Part shown: piece by piece, positions 50,050 through 62,798 of the stretch
Numbering within the stretch: the first letter of the stretch is position 1
Layout: each line of letters opens with the position of its first letter
DNA from: Paraspadella gotoi
Taxonomy: Eukaryota; Chaetognatha
Direction: 5' to 3'
Length of the DNA stretch: 64,000 nt
Assembly: GCA_051294375.1 (NCBI GenBank)
Contig: CM119270.1
Coordinates: 3,095,436-3,159,435 of the forward strand
The notes under the pieces: model-generated
Told to the model about the DNA's origin: nothing
Seen by the model: only the letters and a program-made list of their open reading frames with translations
Database searches by the model: none
Program-made: the position numbers and the translations under genes

Positions 50050-53000
50050 TCAAGGCGGACCCCCGGGTGCCCTTTCTCCGAGAAGAGCGTTTTTCCTAAA
50101 AGCCTCGATCCATTTTTCCGCCAACGGAGATTCGTTGACGTGAAAGCAGACTGGATCTAACTGCGCGTGCGTCAACTTCACGACGAATCCCGCGGCCACG
50201 CCCTCCAACGCCTCCGTCTCGAAAGCGGAGGCGTTTTTCTCGCCGCCCTCCGTCGAATCTTCAGCGTACCACGCTCGTTGCGCGGCCTTCTGTTTCTCGA
50301 CGTCGACAAGGGCGACGGTCCAACCGATGAGCGCCATCGTCTCTGACGGCGCCGCGTCTTCGCTTCCGCGATAAAAGAACAACGCGTTCTGTTTGATCTT
50401 AAACCACATCGTCTCCCAGAGAGCGGCGCCGTGGGACGCGACGATCGAGCGATTAAAAGGCGTCTTCCGCTTGACGCGCAAATAGCCGCATGCGTCGGCG
50501 CCGGCGTCCTTGGCTGGCTCGTCGGAGAAGGAATGAGATCGACCGGGCGCGAGTTGATTGTAGAGCGCCTCCGCCGCTGGCTCCGTCGAAGTGACGGCGA
50601 TGTCCTTGCGACGGAGCATTACGGCGCAGCGCTCGCACACGCGCGTCGCCGGCTCATCGCGGCGAAAGGGCAGGACGGCGCGAAAACGGGAGCAGGCGGA
50701 GCAGCAAGCCTTGCCGCAGGCGCGGCAGTGGTGGCGACGCTGGAAGAGGGAAAAAGGCACGAGGCACAACTGGCACATGGTGACGCGAGCGTCGGGCACC
50801 CAAACCGGAGCCACTGTGCCCACAGTGGCTTCGGTAACGACGCCGGGGGCTACGGTTTTCGACGCTGGCGAGGAAAAGGTCTTGAGACGAGACTCGTGGT
50901 CGGCGACGGTCTTTGCGAGAATCTCCATCCAGTCGTGACGCGCGGATGCCGTCGCCGCGCAGAGGATGAAGGACTTCTTAGGGGAGACGATGCTGAACTC
51001 GAATCCGTTCTCCGTCTCCAATTCGCTGTCAAAGACTCTCATTCCACCGAGGGACAGTTCGTGGCGGAGATTGACGACGCCGCCCGGCAGCGGCTGCGCG
51101 TAGAGAAGCACGTCGTTGAAGAGGATAAGCATGCGCTCCTGCGGGCCCTTGCGGCTCATCTTCATCATCAGCCCTTCCTTGACGAGCTTACGGGAGGGTT
51201 TTACCACGTCGTACTGGGACCCGCCCAGCATGTTCTGTACGCGAAGCAGGTTGTCCAACTCAGAGGTTCGGCGCAGGTAGAGGTTGGCATGTTCGGCGAC
51301 ACGGCCGGCGATGGCCAACGCCGCGTCGATCATCAGCAATGAGGAAGATCCTTGACGCACGGTCGTCACGTTGTCCGGATAATCGGTGTCCACGATGCTC
51401 TTCTTATAAGCGGTGAGGAGCAGCACGTACTTGGGCAGGCGCTGGATGATGGCCAGCATGTGCATGACCAGGGAGAGGGATCGGCAGCGCGGCGAGGCCT
51501 CGAAGGCGGAGACGGCGGCTTCGAAAGGCGGGAATTCGTCGCGAGCGGCGGCGAAGTCGACCTTGAGTCGATCGTAGTTTCCGATCCACTGAGAATAGAG
51601 GGAGAGGAAGGGACCCTGCTCCACGAAAACTGGGCAGATGTTGCCTGGAGTTGTCGACCAGGACTGGACGCGCTCGCGGAGGTCGCTAAGGATGCTGAAG
51701 GTGATGAGCGATAAATTGAGTTAACAAGAGCCAAGGTCGCCATAACTTTTCGGAAAACAAGTGCAACAAAGTTCAAACAAACAAACAAACAAACGCTTTT
51801 TCATCAAACCATCACTCCTCTCATCCATCAATCAATCAATCAATCGATCACCTTTGAGACAACCGCTGAATCTCCGGCAAATACTTGAGGATCGCCTCGA
51901 ACCGTTCCATGGGAATCGTGTGAACGTTTTTGTCGAAAGAATCGATGACGTGTCGACGAAAGTCTTCGTTGAGCAACTTGAGGATGTCGAGGAAGGCCTC
52001 TTCCGAGGAGACGATCTCCTTTGCGATCTTGAAGGCCTTCTCCTCGGCGCGGCGAGTCGACGGAGCCTCGACGGAACCGGCCGAAAGAGAGACGTCGTCG
52101 GAGATCGTTTCCGCCAACAAGGAGTCGACAGAATTTGCCTTCCCGTCGCCCACTTCCTCCTCGTGGTCATTCCTATCGCGAGTACGATCGTTGTTATTTT
52201 CCGGAGCGACGTTGGATTTCGAAACGAAGTCGGCGGGAAGGACGTAATCCTCCTGTTGCGGTTCGGCCTTCGCTTCCTTCTTCTCTCGACTTTTCGATCT
52301 GGATTTCTTCGACGATCCTTTCTCCTGCGCCATCCAATCTTTCAAGGACGTTTTTTTAAGGTATCCACCGATCGGTTCGAAGATCCCTTCCTCCGCGGCG
52401 TCTTTTGTTTTTTCGGGACTCTTGGTCGATCGACGATCGACGGCGCCATCTTTGTGGCCGACGACGCCGTCGCTATTCTGGTCAGTCGGTTGCGGATTCG
52501 CAGGATTATCGGCGGAGCCGGATTGAGTTCCGGCGTAAGTGCGGCGGCGAGGAGCGGGCATGGGCGTTGAAGTGGAATCAATGGTGGAGAAGGAACGACT
52601 CTTTTCCAATTTCGACGTCAGGTTTTCCGGTTTAAGAGGCAACGGCGGTTTTATCGCGCTACGCCCGCTGCGGCGGCGAGGTGGCGGGGTTGGAATGTCG
52701 GAAGAGTCGGAGATCGGAGTTTCCTGGCCGAGGGCGCGGGAGATGGCAGGCGTAGAGGCGGCGGAACGTTGAGTCGGAGGCGTCGAAGAAGCGGAACGAA
52801 CCGACGGAGGCGTGGAAGTCGCGGAACGAATGGTCGGAGGCGTCGCGTTGGGTTCTGGCGAATTCGGGGCGGAATCGTCGGCGAATCCGTGACGAGGATT
52901 GAAGGGTGATTCTCTGAGTCGAGGGGGCCGGGTTGGAGCTCTGACGGAAGTGTCGAAACGTTTCGTCATCGCCTTGACGGAAGCGCACTGGAACGAGGCG

Positions 53001-53569
53001 TCGATATCGCTCTCGGGATGAAGGCGGATCGTTTTGAATCCGTCGACAACATCGACTTCATTCTCTTTCTTAAGTTTTTCGCCCCGCCAATCGGCGTTGG
53101 GATCCGGGTTTCCGTCGGCTCGCTCGTCTTTTACATCCTCTACTCCTTTGGAGGAGACATCCGAGAGGCCAAGCGGCTCGTCCGTCGAGGACCGCGAGAT
53201 CGGAGAAGAGTCATTCACGTAAAACTGCGCCGATGGAGGGCGTGATCCGCGAAGGGCCGTGATTTTTTGTCTGAGGGAAAAACATTTGTAAAAGAGGAAT
53301 TTTTGGATTATTTCAAATGAGATAGAATTCATAAATCTCATTTGCATACTGTCGTATCTATATTTAAATGATTATTATATTAGGTTTTTTAACATTTTGA
53401 TTATTTTTTTTAGTCATATTCGCCGTTTTCTTTTCTTTTTCCTCTACCGCGAATCTATATAACAAACGTTAAAAAATATTTTATGACGCACTCACCGAGT
53501 ATGGGGCGTTGGAGGCGTAAGAGGCTTTGGCGAGAATCCCTCGCCGACGATTCCCGGATGATTCATCAT
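50050..53569 (-). CDS. FGD-type RhoGEF (DH-PH-FYVE-PH)
   Basis: Guanine-nucleotide exchange factor of the FYVE, RhoGEF and PH domain family, which activates Cdc42/Rac at phosphoinositide-rich membranes. Minus-strand exons 53569-53496 (start MMNHPGIVGEGFSPKPLTPP), 53270-51852 and 51694-50050 join in phase (CG|A, AG|C) to give 1045 residues. The N-terminal ~420 residues are disordered, with repeated TPPTxRSAxS words and a PTPPPRRRS block suggesting SH3 binding. The DH domain begins at AFKIAKEIVSSEEAFLDIL (about residue 430) and continues over the second intron to PKYVLLLTAYKK. Then comes a PH domain (KEGLMMKMSRKGPQERMLIL) and a FYVE finger at about 800-870 with WVPD, RRHHCRACG and RVCERC, all signature elements present. 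A second PH domain (YLRVKRKTPFNRS to AEKWIEAFRKNALLG) closes the protein. Which vertebrate FGD (1-6) it matches is not decidable here. Confidence 0.93.
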
Positions 53570-54124
53570 CCGACGAAGGACGAACGCGCATCCTCGTTAC
53601 AACTCGAATCAAAAGATTAAGGGCGGTTTATCTGAACGAGTCATTTTCCAAGGCACGGCGATGGTTAAATAGACTAGCTGAATCCATGGTTTTAATAAAA
53701 ATAATAGAATTGTGTTAAAAAGTAAAAGGTGCTGAATATGAACGTTTTATGGTATATATTTGGTTAACGAGTAAATAACAAGCAGAAGGTAAAAATATTA
53801 AGAGTTTCCTTAATTAGGAGGTTGAATTTTCAATTTTTTTAAAATTAGCTTTGTGATTAAACTTTCTTTCGTTGTGTTTTAGTGTATCAAGACTTTGTCT
53901 TTAGTTTCAATTAAAATTAGCTTTAAAAGTATATTGAGAACTTTATTTTCGTCTTTTAAAAAAATCGCCAAACTGAACGAATTCCATAAAATAATCCTAA
54001 GTTTGGAATGTGAAGGCAACCGGCGTAAAAAAAAAAAAAGGCCGTAAAGGCCGACCGGCAACGGTTGGTAAAAAAAAAAAGGCCAAAAAAGCTTCGGAGG
54101 CCAACAAAATTCGAACGTCTTCAT
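53570..54124. other. Intergenic stretch upstream of the FGD-like gene
   Basis: AT-rich sequence between the FGD-like start (minus) and the Cep192 stop. It should contain the FGD promoter and the Cep192 3' UTR. No further gene seen. Confidence 0.45.
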
Positions 54125-56409
54125 CTAAACGCAAGAAGCGGAAATGTTGGCCACGGCGGTTTCGTCGCTCGAGACGTTAACGACGACGTTGGTGCTGAAG
54201 GTCCCTTTCTCCGGAGGACGAAACTCGATGGGGACGCCGAGAAAACTTCGCGGTCTAAATAAGACGAAGACGAAATTTGAGAAAAGGATAAAGAATTAAA
54301 GATGATTAAAATAATGATTAAATGATTAAATGATTAAATAAGACGAAGACGAAATTTGAGAAAAGGATAAAGAATCAAAGATGATTAAAACCTCGTTAAC
54401 CTTCGGGCAAAAACTCACTTGATTCGAATATTGAGATGTTTCTGCCGAATGAAAAAAGGTTCGGCGACTCTCACGATACGAACGTCGCGAAACTCGTGAG
54501 TGTGATTCCTGATGATCAATTTCACTTGAGAGGCCCGACCCTTTTCCGTCTCGGGAAATTTAAGGGCGTGATCCTGAAAACGAGGATAATTAAGTGTCAC
54601 CGAATGCCTCTCACTTTCTTTCACAAACATTCGCTCTCACTTTAAGCGTCACGGAGAGACCGGAACTCTTTCTCTTCGGTCCAACGTTTTTCCCGACGTT
54701 TTCGGAAGGGACAGTGGCGACGACGGGGACGACGGCGGCGACGCTACGACGCGATTCTTTCTCCGCCGATGGCGCCACATTCTCTTTCTCGGGTCTTAGC
54801 GGCGCCTCGTCGTGGAATGGAGCCGAGGCTGACCCCGATGCCGTCGCCGCCATTTGCACGCGTAAATTCATTCGAGCGCCTCCGTCGTCGGGAACGCCCT
54901 CCAGTTCCCAGCTTTGAAGGTAAGTGCCAGGTTCGGTCGGAGAAAACATCACTACCACCTGGTGAAATGGGATTACGTAATTCAGATAGCGAGAAACTAA
55001 AACCTTATTAAAAGTGTCTCGAAAAAATAGTAAAAAAAAAAAGTGAGAGATAAAAAAATAAAAAAAAATATTCAAATGAGAGAGAAGATCTTAATCTCAT
55101 TTGAAATGAATCACAAGCTACTCTAATAAATGCCGCCATTTAAGATTATTTTTCCGAGATATTGCTAAACGAAAACTAATCAGAGCTTTCGCTCTCAGCA
55201 ATCCCTCTCTCCCCCTTTTCACCTTCGCTTCGCATTCCGGCTTCAAAATCCCCGAGGAGACGACGACCCGAAAGACTTCTCTTCCCGCCGCCCTCTGCCG
55301 TCCCTCGTGCTTCAAGTACGTCGGCGAAAATGCCGCCAAACGCCAGCGCAGCGCCTCCCGCCGCCGCCCGTTGCGCAGCAGCAGCAGGGCGTCGGAGGAA
55401 GCGCCGACGCGGGTGGGTGGAAAGAGGAGTTCGGAGAGGAAGGATGAGGAGGAGGAGCCGAGGGTGAGGATAGTTTGGGTGGAGGAGAGAGGAGGAGGAA
55501 GGGGAGGAGTCTCTCGGTTGACGGCGACCTGATACGGTGGACGGACAGACAGACAGTAAATGATTACCAATCAAGATTAAAAGTAAGTTTTATTGGTCGA
55601 GAAATAACGAACCGAAACGGTGACGGTGGCGCCGTCGTCGCCGTTAACGTAGAGATTCCCGCGCCACGGAAAGATGGCGTCTTCGGCGTCGACTAGCTGT
55701 TTGGCGACGGCGACTGAGACGGTCGAAGCAGAAAGCGAGGAGACGACGCCGTGGGAGGGCGTGACCGACAAAGCGTGGGAGGGAAAGCTCAGTTCGAAAC
55801 TGGGGGGAGAGGAAGGGACGGAGGGAGGGAGACAGAGATAATTTGATTTTCTACAAGTAAACTTCATCCGTATTTACTTTGTCACGTGTAGAATCCGGGT
55901 GCAATATATTATTCCCCAACCGTTTAACCAAATGAAACAGTTAAAAAATACTATGCTACTAAATTGATAGGAAAGCAAAGCACCCTCGAAGTTGGTGGCC
56001 TAGCTTGTCCGAAGTCAGGGTCAAAAAAAAAAGCTTGTAGAAGTAATTTTAGCTGGCATTTTTTAAATTGGTTCTACAAATTTTATCGATTTAAAACCAA
56101 CCTCAGCGGCATTGGCGCCAGGTTGCGAATCTTGACAGACATTCCGCCCAAAACCGACGACGAAGATTCGCGGGAATCGAGTGCAAACGATAAAGATTCC
56201 GGCGTCACTGACCAAGTCGCCCCCGGCGTTCGGACGGCGCCCTTTTCTGAGGAGACGCCCGAATCGGTGGTGACGCCCGAGGGTGGGGCGGCGCCGGCGG
56301 CAGAATGGGCGTCGCCAAGGGTCAAGTTGAGATTCAGAGGAGGAACGCGACTCGAGTCTTTCATCGGGACGTCCTTGGAAAAAAGATGAAATGAGAGAAG
56401 GTTAAAAAG

Positions 56410-56463
<54 letters not shown>

Positions 56464-59400
56464 AAAGCACAAACCTGCGTCAAAAAGTTCTTTCCCGGTT
56501 GTTTCCTCGCAGTCTCCAGCACCGAGGGAGTGAAGAGCTGCGTCTCCTCCAGCGGACGGAATGTCTCGTCAAAGGTGAGATCTTGAAAGCGTCGATCGAG
56601 GGCTTCATGCTGAGGTTCGTCGACGACGACGGCCAACTTGGTCGTCTTGATGGAGTTGTAGAAGAGGCGGACGTCGGAAGGACCGAGTTGGAGGCGGTCG
56701 GGTAGGGTAGTGGACTCGTTTTCGTAAGGGGAAACGAAGTTGTAGCTGGTCAGACATGGATGAACCGACGCTGCAAGAAGAGAGAGAAAAAAAAAGAATG
56801 AATAAAATAAATGAACAAAAATAAATAAATGAAATAATTATTATTTTCTTTGTCCTTGTCTTGTCTTGTTCTTGTCTTGTCTTTGTTTTTTCTTGTGACC
56901 AATTTCTTGGCCACAAATATAGTTTCTATTTCTCGCTCAAAGATTGTTTAAGAAATCATCTTTGGAATATGTGTCCATTTGAATATATGTCTACTACGTC
57001 TACTCCACTCGAAAGCACCGATTCCAAATTCCATGGGCACACGGCAAGTGTTCATACAACTTCCACCCATATGCAAACCCTGCCCCCCCCCTTTTCCTCA
57101 CCCGGCAATCTATTGGGCGGCGCGGGGGCGTTACCCAGAGCCTTGCGCAACCGCGCCCTCATCACTTCGTCGCCGTGGAAGAGCGTTAGAAATCCCAGCG
57201 GCGGTTTGGACGCGGCGTCGCCGCCCGCGCGTCGCAGCAGCTCGGCGCGCGGACAAACGACGACGACGATTTGCGTCTCGTTGACGCCGAGGACGAATTC
57301 GTTTGGTTGGGCGTGGACGGCGCCGGAAGTGAGTTTGACGCGGAGAGACTCGTCCTCGTAAAGTCCGAGGCGGACGAAGCCGGTGCGGGATCCGACGTTG
57401 GTCACTTGGAATTTGACGACGACGTTTTTGCCTGAAGGGTTGGAATCTGAGAGAGAAAGAGGAGTGAGAGAAAGAGGAGAGAGAGAAAGAGGAGAGAGAG
57501 AAAGAGGAGAGAGAGAAGATTTACCCCAAATATTGCAAGGGTCTTCCTTTGCACGTTCTCTTACCCGTCATCACTAACACCCACTGAGTCTCTTCTGTAA
57601 ATAGTCCCGACTCAAAGTAAGCAGCCGGTTTAACATTCGGTCCAAATTTGAGGGCAGAGGCGCCGCCGTAGCCTAGCAAAGGGATGGAGAACTTTCGCCT
57701 GGAACCGGAGAGCGTCTTGATGACGAGTTTGGTGGTGAAGTCGGAAACGGTCGTGGGTTTGAAGACGATGCGAAGAGGGTATTCCTCGCCTCGTTGGATG
57801 ATGATGTCCTTTCGGTCGACGAGAAGTTCGGACTCGTCTTTAGGGGATACTGGGGGGGGGACAAATAATTTTGTTGATTTATTCGAGATTAATAGTTTAA
57901 GAATATTTAAGTATATTTTTATCTCCGTACTTATATATTATTGTATGGCAACGGGGAGACATATGTGATGCCCAGGGTTGAGACATATGTGATGCCAGGG
58001 TTTGAGGCATTCCCGACAGACCTGCAGTGACCAGCCCATGTCACTGGCGTGTTTATGCCGACACTATCACACTTTAACCAGCGTGACCGTGAGGGATTGA
58101 ACGCGGAACTCACGGTTGGTGACGGTCTAGCTGTCCAAGCATGACGAGCTGATACCAAGCTATATCTTCCATATCGAAACAGAGTAAAACCAAAATTGTA
58201 ACAGAACGTAAAGCAATGGTGTCAAGAAGGTTTGCCAGGTTTTTATTATACTAATAACCCATCCGTTTACACCCTACTCACTCGTCGGAATCCAAAAGGC
58301 TTGTGTATCGTTTCCGGTCGTCTTGACCTCGAGACTGACTCGCATGTCAACTTCGTCGCTGGGATTCTTCAGCATCAAACTCAGCGATTCTTTCTTCCCG
58401 ACAGCAACTCCGCTCCACGCCAAGTAGTGCTTGTTGGCCAGCAACGCCACTTCTTTGGCAAGGGATTGGCGCCGGCGGGTGGGGCGGCGTGTGATGACGG
58501 ATGTCTTCGACGTCGCCGCCGAAACTTGCGTCAGGGTTTTGTCTCCTTCGGACGTGGCGTCGAGGCGAGAGGCGACTGCTGCGGCTTCCGCAGGCTTCCC
58601 GATCGCCTGAGGATCGAAACCACAGACGTCGACCTCAAAGACGGGCCGTTAGGGTCGATCTTGAGCAAGACGACGCCGCGACACGGCGCCGATTTGGAAT
58701 ATTCTATTTCTGGCGCGAATTTGACGAGAAGATCCTTGGTCTTTTGGTGAGGGGGGACGAAGACTTTGGACGGCCAGACTTTGATGGGGAGCTTCTCGGC
58801 GTCGGCATCGATTTTCTTGCCGGCGGCGTCGAAGCAACGAACGACGGCGTCCACGCCCATTTGGATGTTGCCCGCGTTTTGTACGGAGACGACGGCGCTT
58901 CCTGTCGGAAAATGACATTAGCAGCAATAAGCTTTATTTTAACGATAATTATTTTTGACTCCATTTATTTAGTAACTTTGGTTTTTAGGTTTTTAAGCCC
59001 TTTACTGTTGTCTCTCCCATTCTCTCTCCCCGACAAACCTTTCCCTCCTTTGGCCGCCGTAAGAGTCAACCCGTTGGTCGAGGTTCTCAGTCTGACGAAT
59101 CCCGACGTCGCCCTCAGCTTTTTGGCGGCGAGGATGTGAACAGGTCCGGGCACGTCGAGCTCGGCGACGAGTACTGCGCCGACGAGACGGGGCGGCTGCG
59201 CTTGCGAGGGAACGCCGAAATCCGCCGAGTAGGCCGACCGGAAGCCGACGGAAAATTCCTGCGACGCCACCGTCGTCGTCGGTGGCGCTTGTTGGGAGAA
59301 CGACGCCGACGAACGAGATTCGCCGGAAATTAAGAACTTGACTGCGGAAGAGGAGGCTTCGAAGCCGCCGGCGCCGCCGTCGGCCCGCTCGATGTAGAAT

Positions 59401-62400
59401 CCATGGTTGCTGAGATTGGACTGGATGTTGAGTCGAACGGGGATGGAGGCTTCACCGCGATTGATGAAGAAGACGGAGTGGAGACGATGACAATCGGAAG
59501 GGACGAGGCCAAAGTCGAGGACGTTGTCCGTCGCGTCGAGAGACTCGGACACGATCTGGACGTTGGGCAACTCGGCGACGGCTTGAAGGGGAATGGAGAC
59601 TGGGGGACCCGCGAGGGGCGGCGGGGGTTTCGACGATGACGACGGAGCGATGTCTTCGTCGCGGACACGGCTGCAAGTGACGATCAAACGACCGACGACG
59701 ACGCTGGGGGCGTGGCTGGGTTGAAAGGTAATCTTGACCGACTCGACTCCGCGAGGAGACAACGAGATGGAATCCTCGACGCGAAAAACGTTGGAGGAAG
59801 AAGGATCCTGATTGGACGAGGCCGTCGTACGCAAGGAGCATCGCAGCCAATGATCGGTCTCGTTTTCCAAGTCTAGGAAGCCTTGAAGACTCATTCCGAG
59901 ACAGCAGACGCCGGGGAATTTAAAGTCGCCAACGACCTTGACCGGAGGCTTGTCCGAGGCGAAGCGAGCCTTCTCCTGCGCTTTGGGAGTGCCAAGGGCC
60001 TGGCGAGGCTCCACGAAGGCAGTCTCCGTGACAGAAGTCGACGAAGCGTTCGAAATCACCGACGAGGCCGACGAAAAGTTGGAAAGGCGATCTTGATGAG
60101 TCGTGAAAGGTTGACTCTCTCCGGGGGCGAAGTAATTCGGCGCGAAACTCGAAGCAGGATGAGAAACGAGGCTCGAAGGATACGCCGCGGGGCCAAATGG
60201 CTGTTGTTGTTGCTGCTGAATTTCTGACAAGTGGGCGTTGATGATTTGCTGATGGAGAGCGGCAGAGTTGGGATTTATGCCACGAGGGAAAGAAGTAGGG
60301 ACGAACGGGGCGAAAGCGGAGATCGAGGATCCGATTCCGGACAAAACGGAATGACTTCTAGTTTTTCCACTTTCTTCGAAATACTTGACCGCATGTGACC
60401 CGGACATGAGCGACTGCCCCGCCAACAGCGCCGGTTCCGAGACCATCATGGGCGGATGAGGTGGACCCGAACCGGAAGTGAAATTCGAGGGATCGGCGAA
60501 TCGCTGAAGCGATTGCTGGTCCGTCGGAACGAAGGGAACCACCGGGGGAATGCCGTCGTACGTTGATGAAACGACGATTTCTTTAGGGTCATTACGTGGA
60601 CGAGGCTTGGCCTTTGCGGGCGCGATCATTTCGGCAGAGCCCGGCGGAGACTCCATCGTTTTGTCGGCTTGACCTTCCGATGGAATGTGGGAGATTTCGT
60701 GGTCGTCGTTGGAGGATTCCCCGTCCTTGACCGGCGTGGACGAACGCTTGGGATCGGCGACTTTAGAAGCTCCCGTAGAGGACGAACGTTTCTCTTCCTT
60801 CGCGGTTTCCGCCCGCTCGGGAGATAAAGGCTTCGTCCAAACGACACGATGATCACCGGTGTCGTTGACCGGAATCACGTGAACGCGTCCGGCGCGAGCT
60901 TCGCGTTCAGCGTTAAGTCGCTGAAGGATGCTGCCGGCGAGACCGGAAATTTGATCAACGTCGACTTCTGAAGGTAGAGAGGAGTCGGAAGAAGACGTCG
61001 ACAGCTCTGACGTCTGCGCGACTTTCAAATTAGAAGATTCCGTCTGTGAATCCGTCAGAGTGGAACTTTCCTCAAAGTCTTTGGTGACTGATGCGGTTGG
61101 GATGACATGCTTGCCAATTTGTCGGGGTGGAGGAGCAGGAGCAGAGTTGTTCGAGGAGGCCGGATCCAATTTGGTCGGGAGAGGTTTTTCAAAGACGGTT
61201 CCTTGCGCGCTCTTTTTACTCGCTTCTATTTTAAGGGAGGAATTGAGAGAAGGTTTGGACTGCGGCGCGGAGGAATTTGGTAAGGCGGTATAGGAAGTAG
61301 AATGGTTTGTCACTGGCTTCTTGACGAGCTTAGGAATCTTGCTGTGTTTGGTTATGGCGCCAGAAGATTCCCTAGAACACAAGACGGCCTCGGTGGACGC
61401 TTTGGAATAAGATGCCCCGCTTTGCGAGTAAACGGAAATGTTAGATGGAGCGGATTCGTTCCAGCGGCCACGGGAGGTCACCGGCTCGCTCGCGTAGCCT
61501 CCCTCATCTCGGCCCGTAACGAAATTACGCGGCAGCGACTGCACCGAAGCCGATGAGCAGCGTCCCCACCCGGTGGCGGCGGCGGCATTCGGCGGCTGAT
61601 TGGGCTGCGGAGGCGAACGTGATCGAGCACCATAACCTCCCTCGGAAGAATGAGGCCTCTCCGCGGCGTTGGTCGTTTCATTCCCCTCTCTAGCGATGCG
61701 CAATCGAAACGAAGCGGACGGTCCAACATCGTTTCCTATTGGGCGAGCGGGTGTGGCGCTCAATCCTGATTGGTTAAGATATTTGTCGACGATTGACTCA
61801 GACGCCGCCGTGAGACGCGACAAGTTAGACTCGATCGTTGGCGACGTATATTTTTCGATCTGCGATTCGCTGAGAAAGGAACGATGCTGCGTGGGCCGAA
61901 CCACGCTTGTTCGGCGGTCATCATCATGATGATTGAAGTACTTGGCGGCAGAGACTTTGGCGGCGGGGCAGACCGTGTCCGCCGATTCGGTTCGAGCATC
62001 GTCGCTTTCTTCCATCAGAGTATCTGAACTCTCGGAAGCGCGACTGAGATTCGAAGGAGGGTTGGAATCGATGGTCGGGAGACTACGAGTGGACGAGAGG
62101 CGGGAGGACGAAGTCGAATAACATCCGGGTTCGTATTCGGTGGTGGTCTCCGTGTCGGTTGATAACGAAGTGTCTTGATCCAGTGAAGTCGGCTTGGTGG
62201 TGGCGTCGTCGATCGCTGGCTTTTTCGTGTCGGTCTTTAATCGCTGCAAGTTGACAAAAGCATAATTCAAAGTAATTTTAAAATTTTACAGCAGCTTTAA
62301 ACGAACCTGCTTCGCAGCGTCGGCCTGTTGCGACAGCTGCACGATCATCTGCGCCAGCTGCATCGGGCTGTCGGTGGAGGCGGAGAGGATGGCTGCGGAG

Positions 62401-62754
62401 ATGGCGCTGATGTTTGGCGGCGCGTAAGACGCGTTGGCGGGACTCGATTCTTCAAAGGAGATGGAATTGTCGGCCGTTGAGGGCGCTTCGTCGTCCATCT
62501 TTGTGGACGCTGGGAGATTGTAGGTCAGGTTGTCCGAATGGCCCGTCGAGGGTCCGACGAGGTGTTCGCTTACAACCCTTGATTCTCCAAGGCCGATGCC
62601 ACTTCCGTCATAGTCGTCGTGATCGAGGTCGATTGCAGAGACGCCGTAGGTGGCGTTGCCCTTCGCCGCTAATCCAACGCGGATATCCGACTGAACGCTG
62701 CCATCTAAGGTACTCTGTGGGAATGAGGAGAAAAGCCTGAATTTAAGTCAAACC

Positions 62755-62798
<44 letters not shown>

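Noticed and set aside
51352-51714. Long plus-strand reading frames over the FGD-like, TTC39-like and Cep192 genes
   Set aside because: They are antisense shadows of GC-rich coding exons; the minus-strand frames contain the recognised domains.
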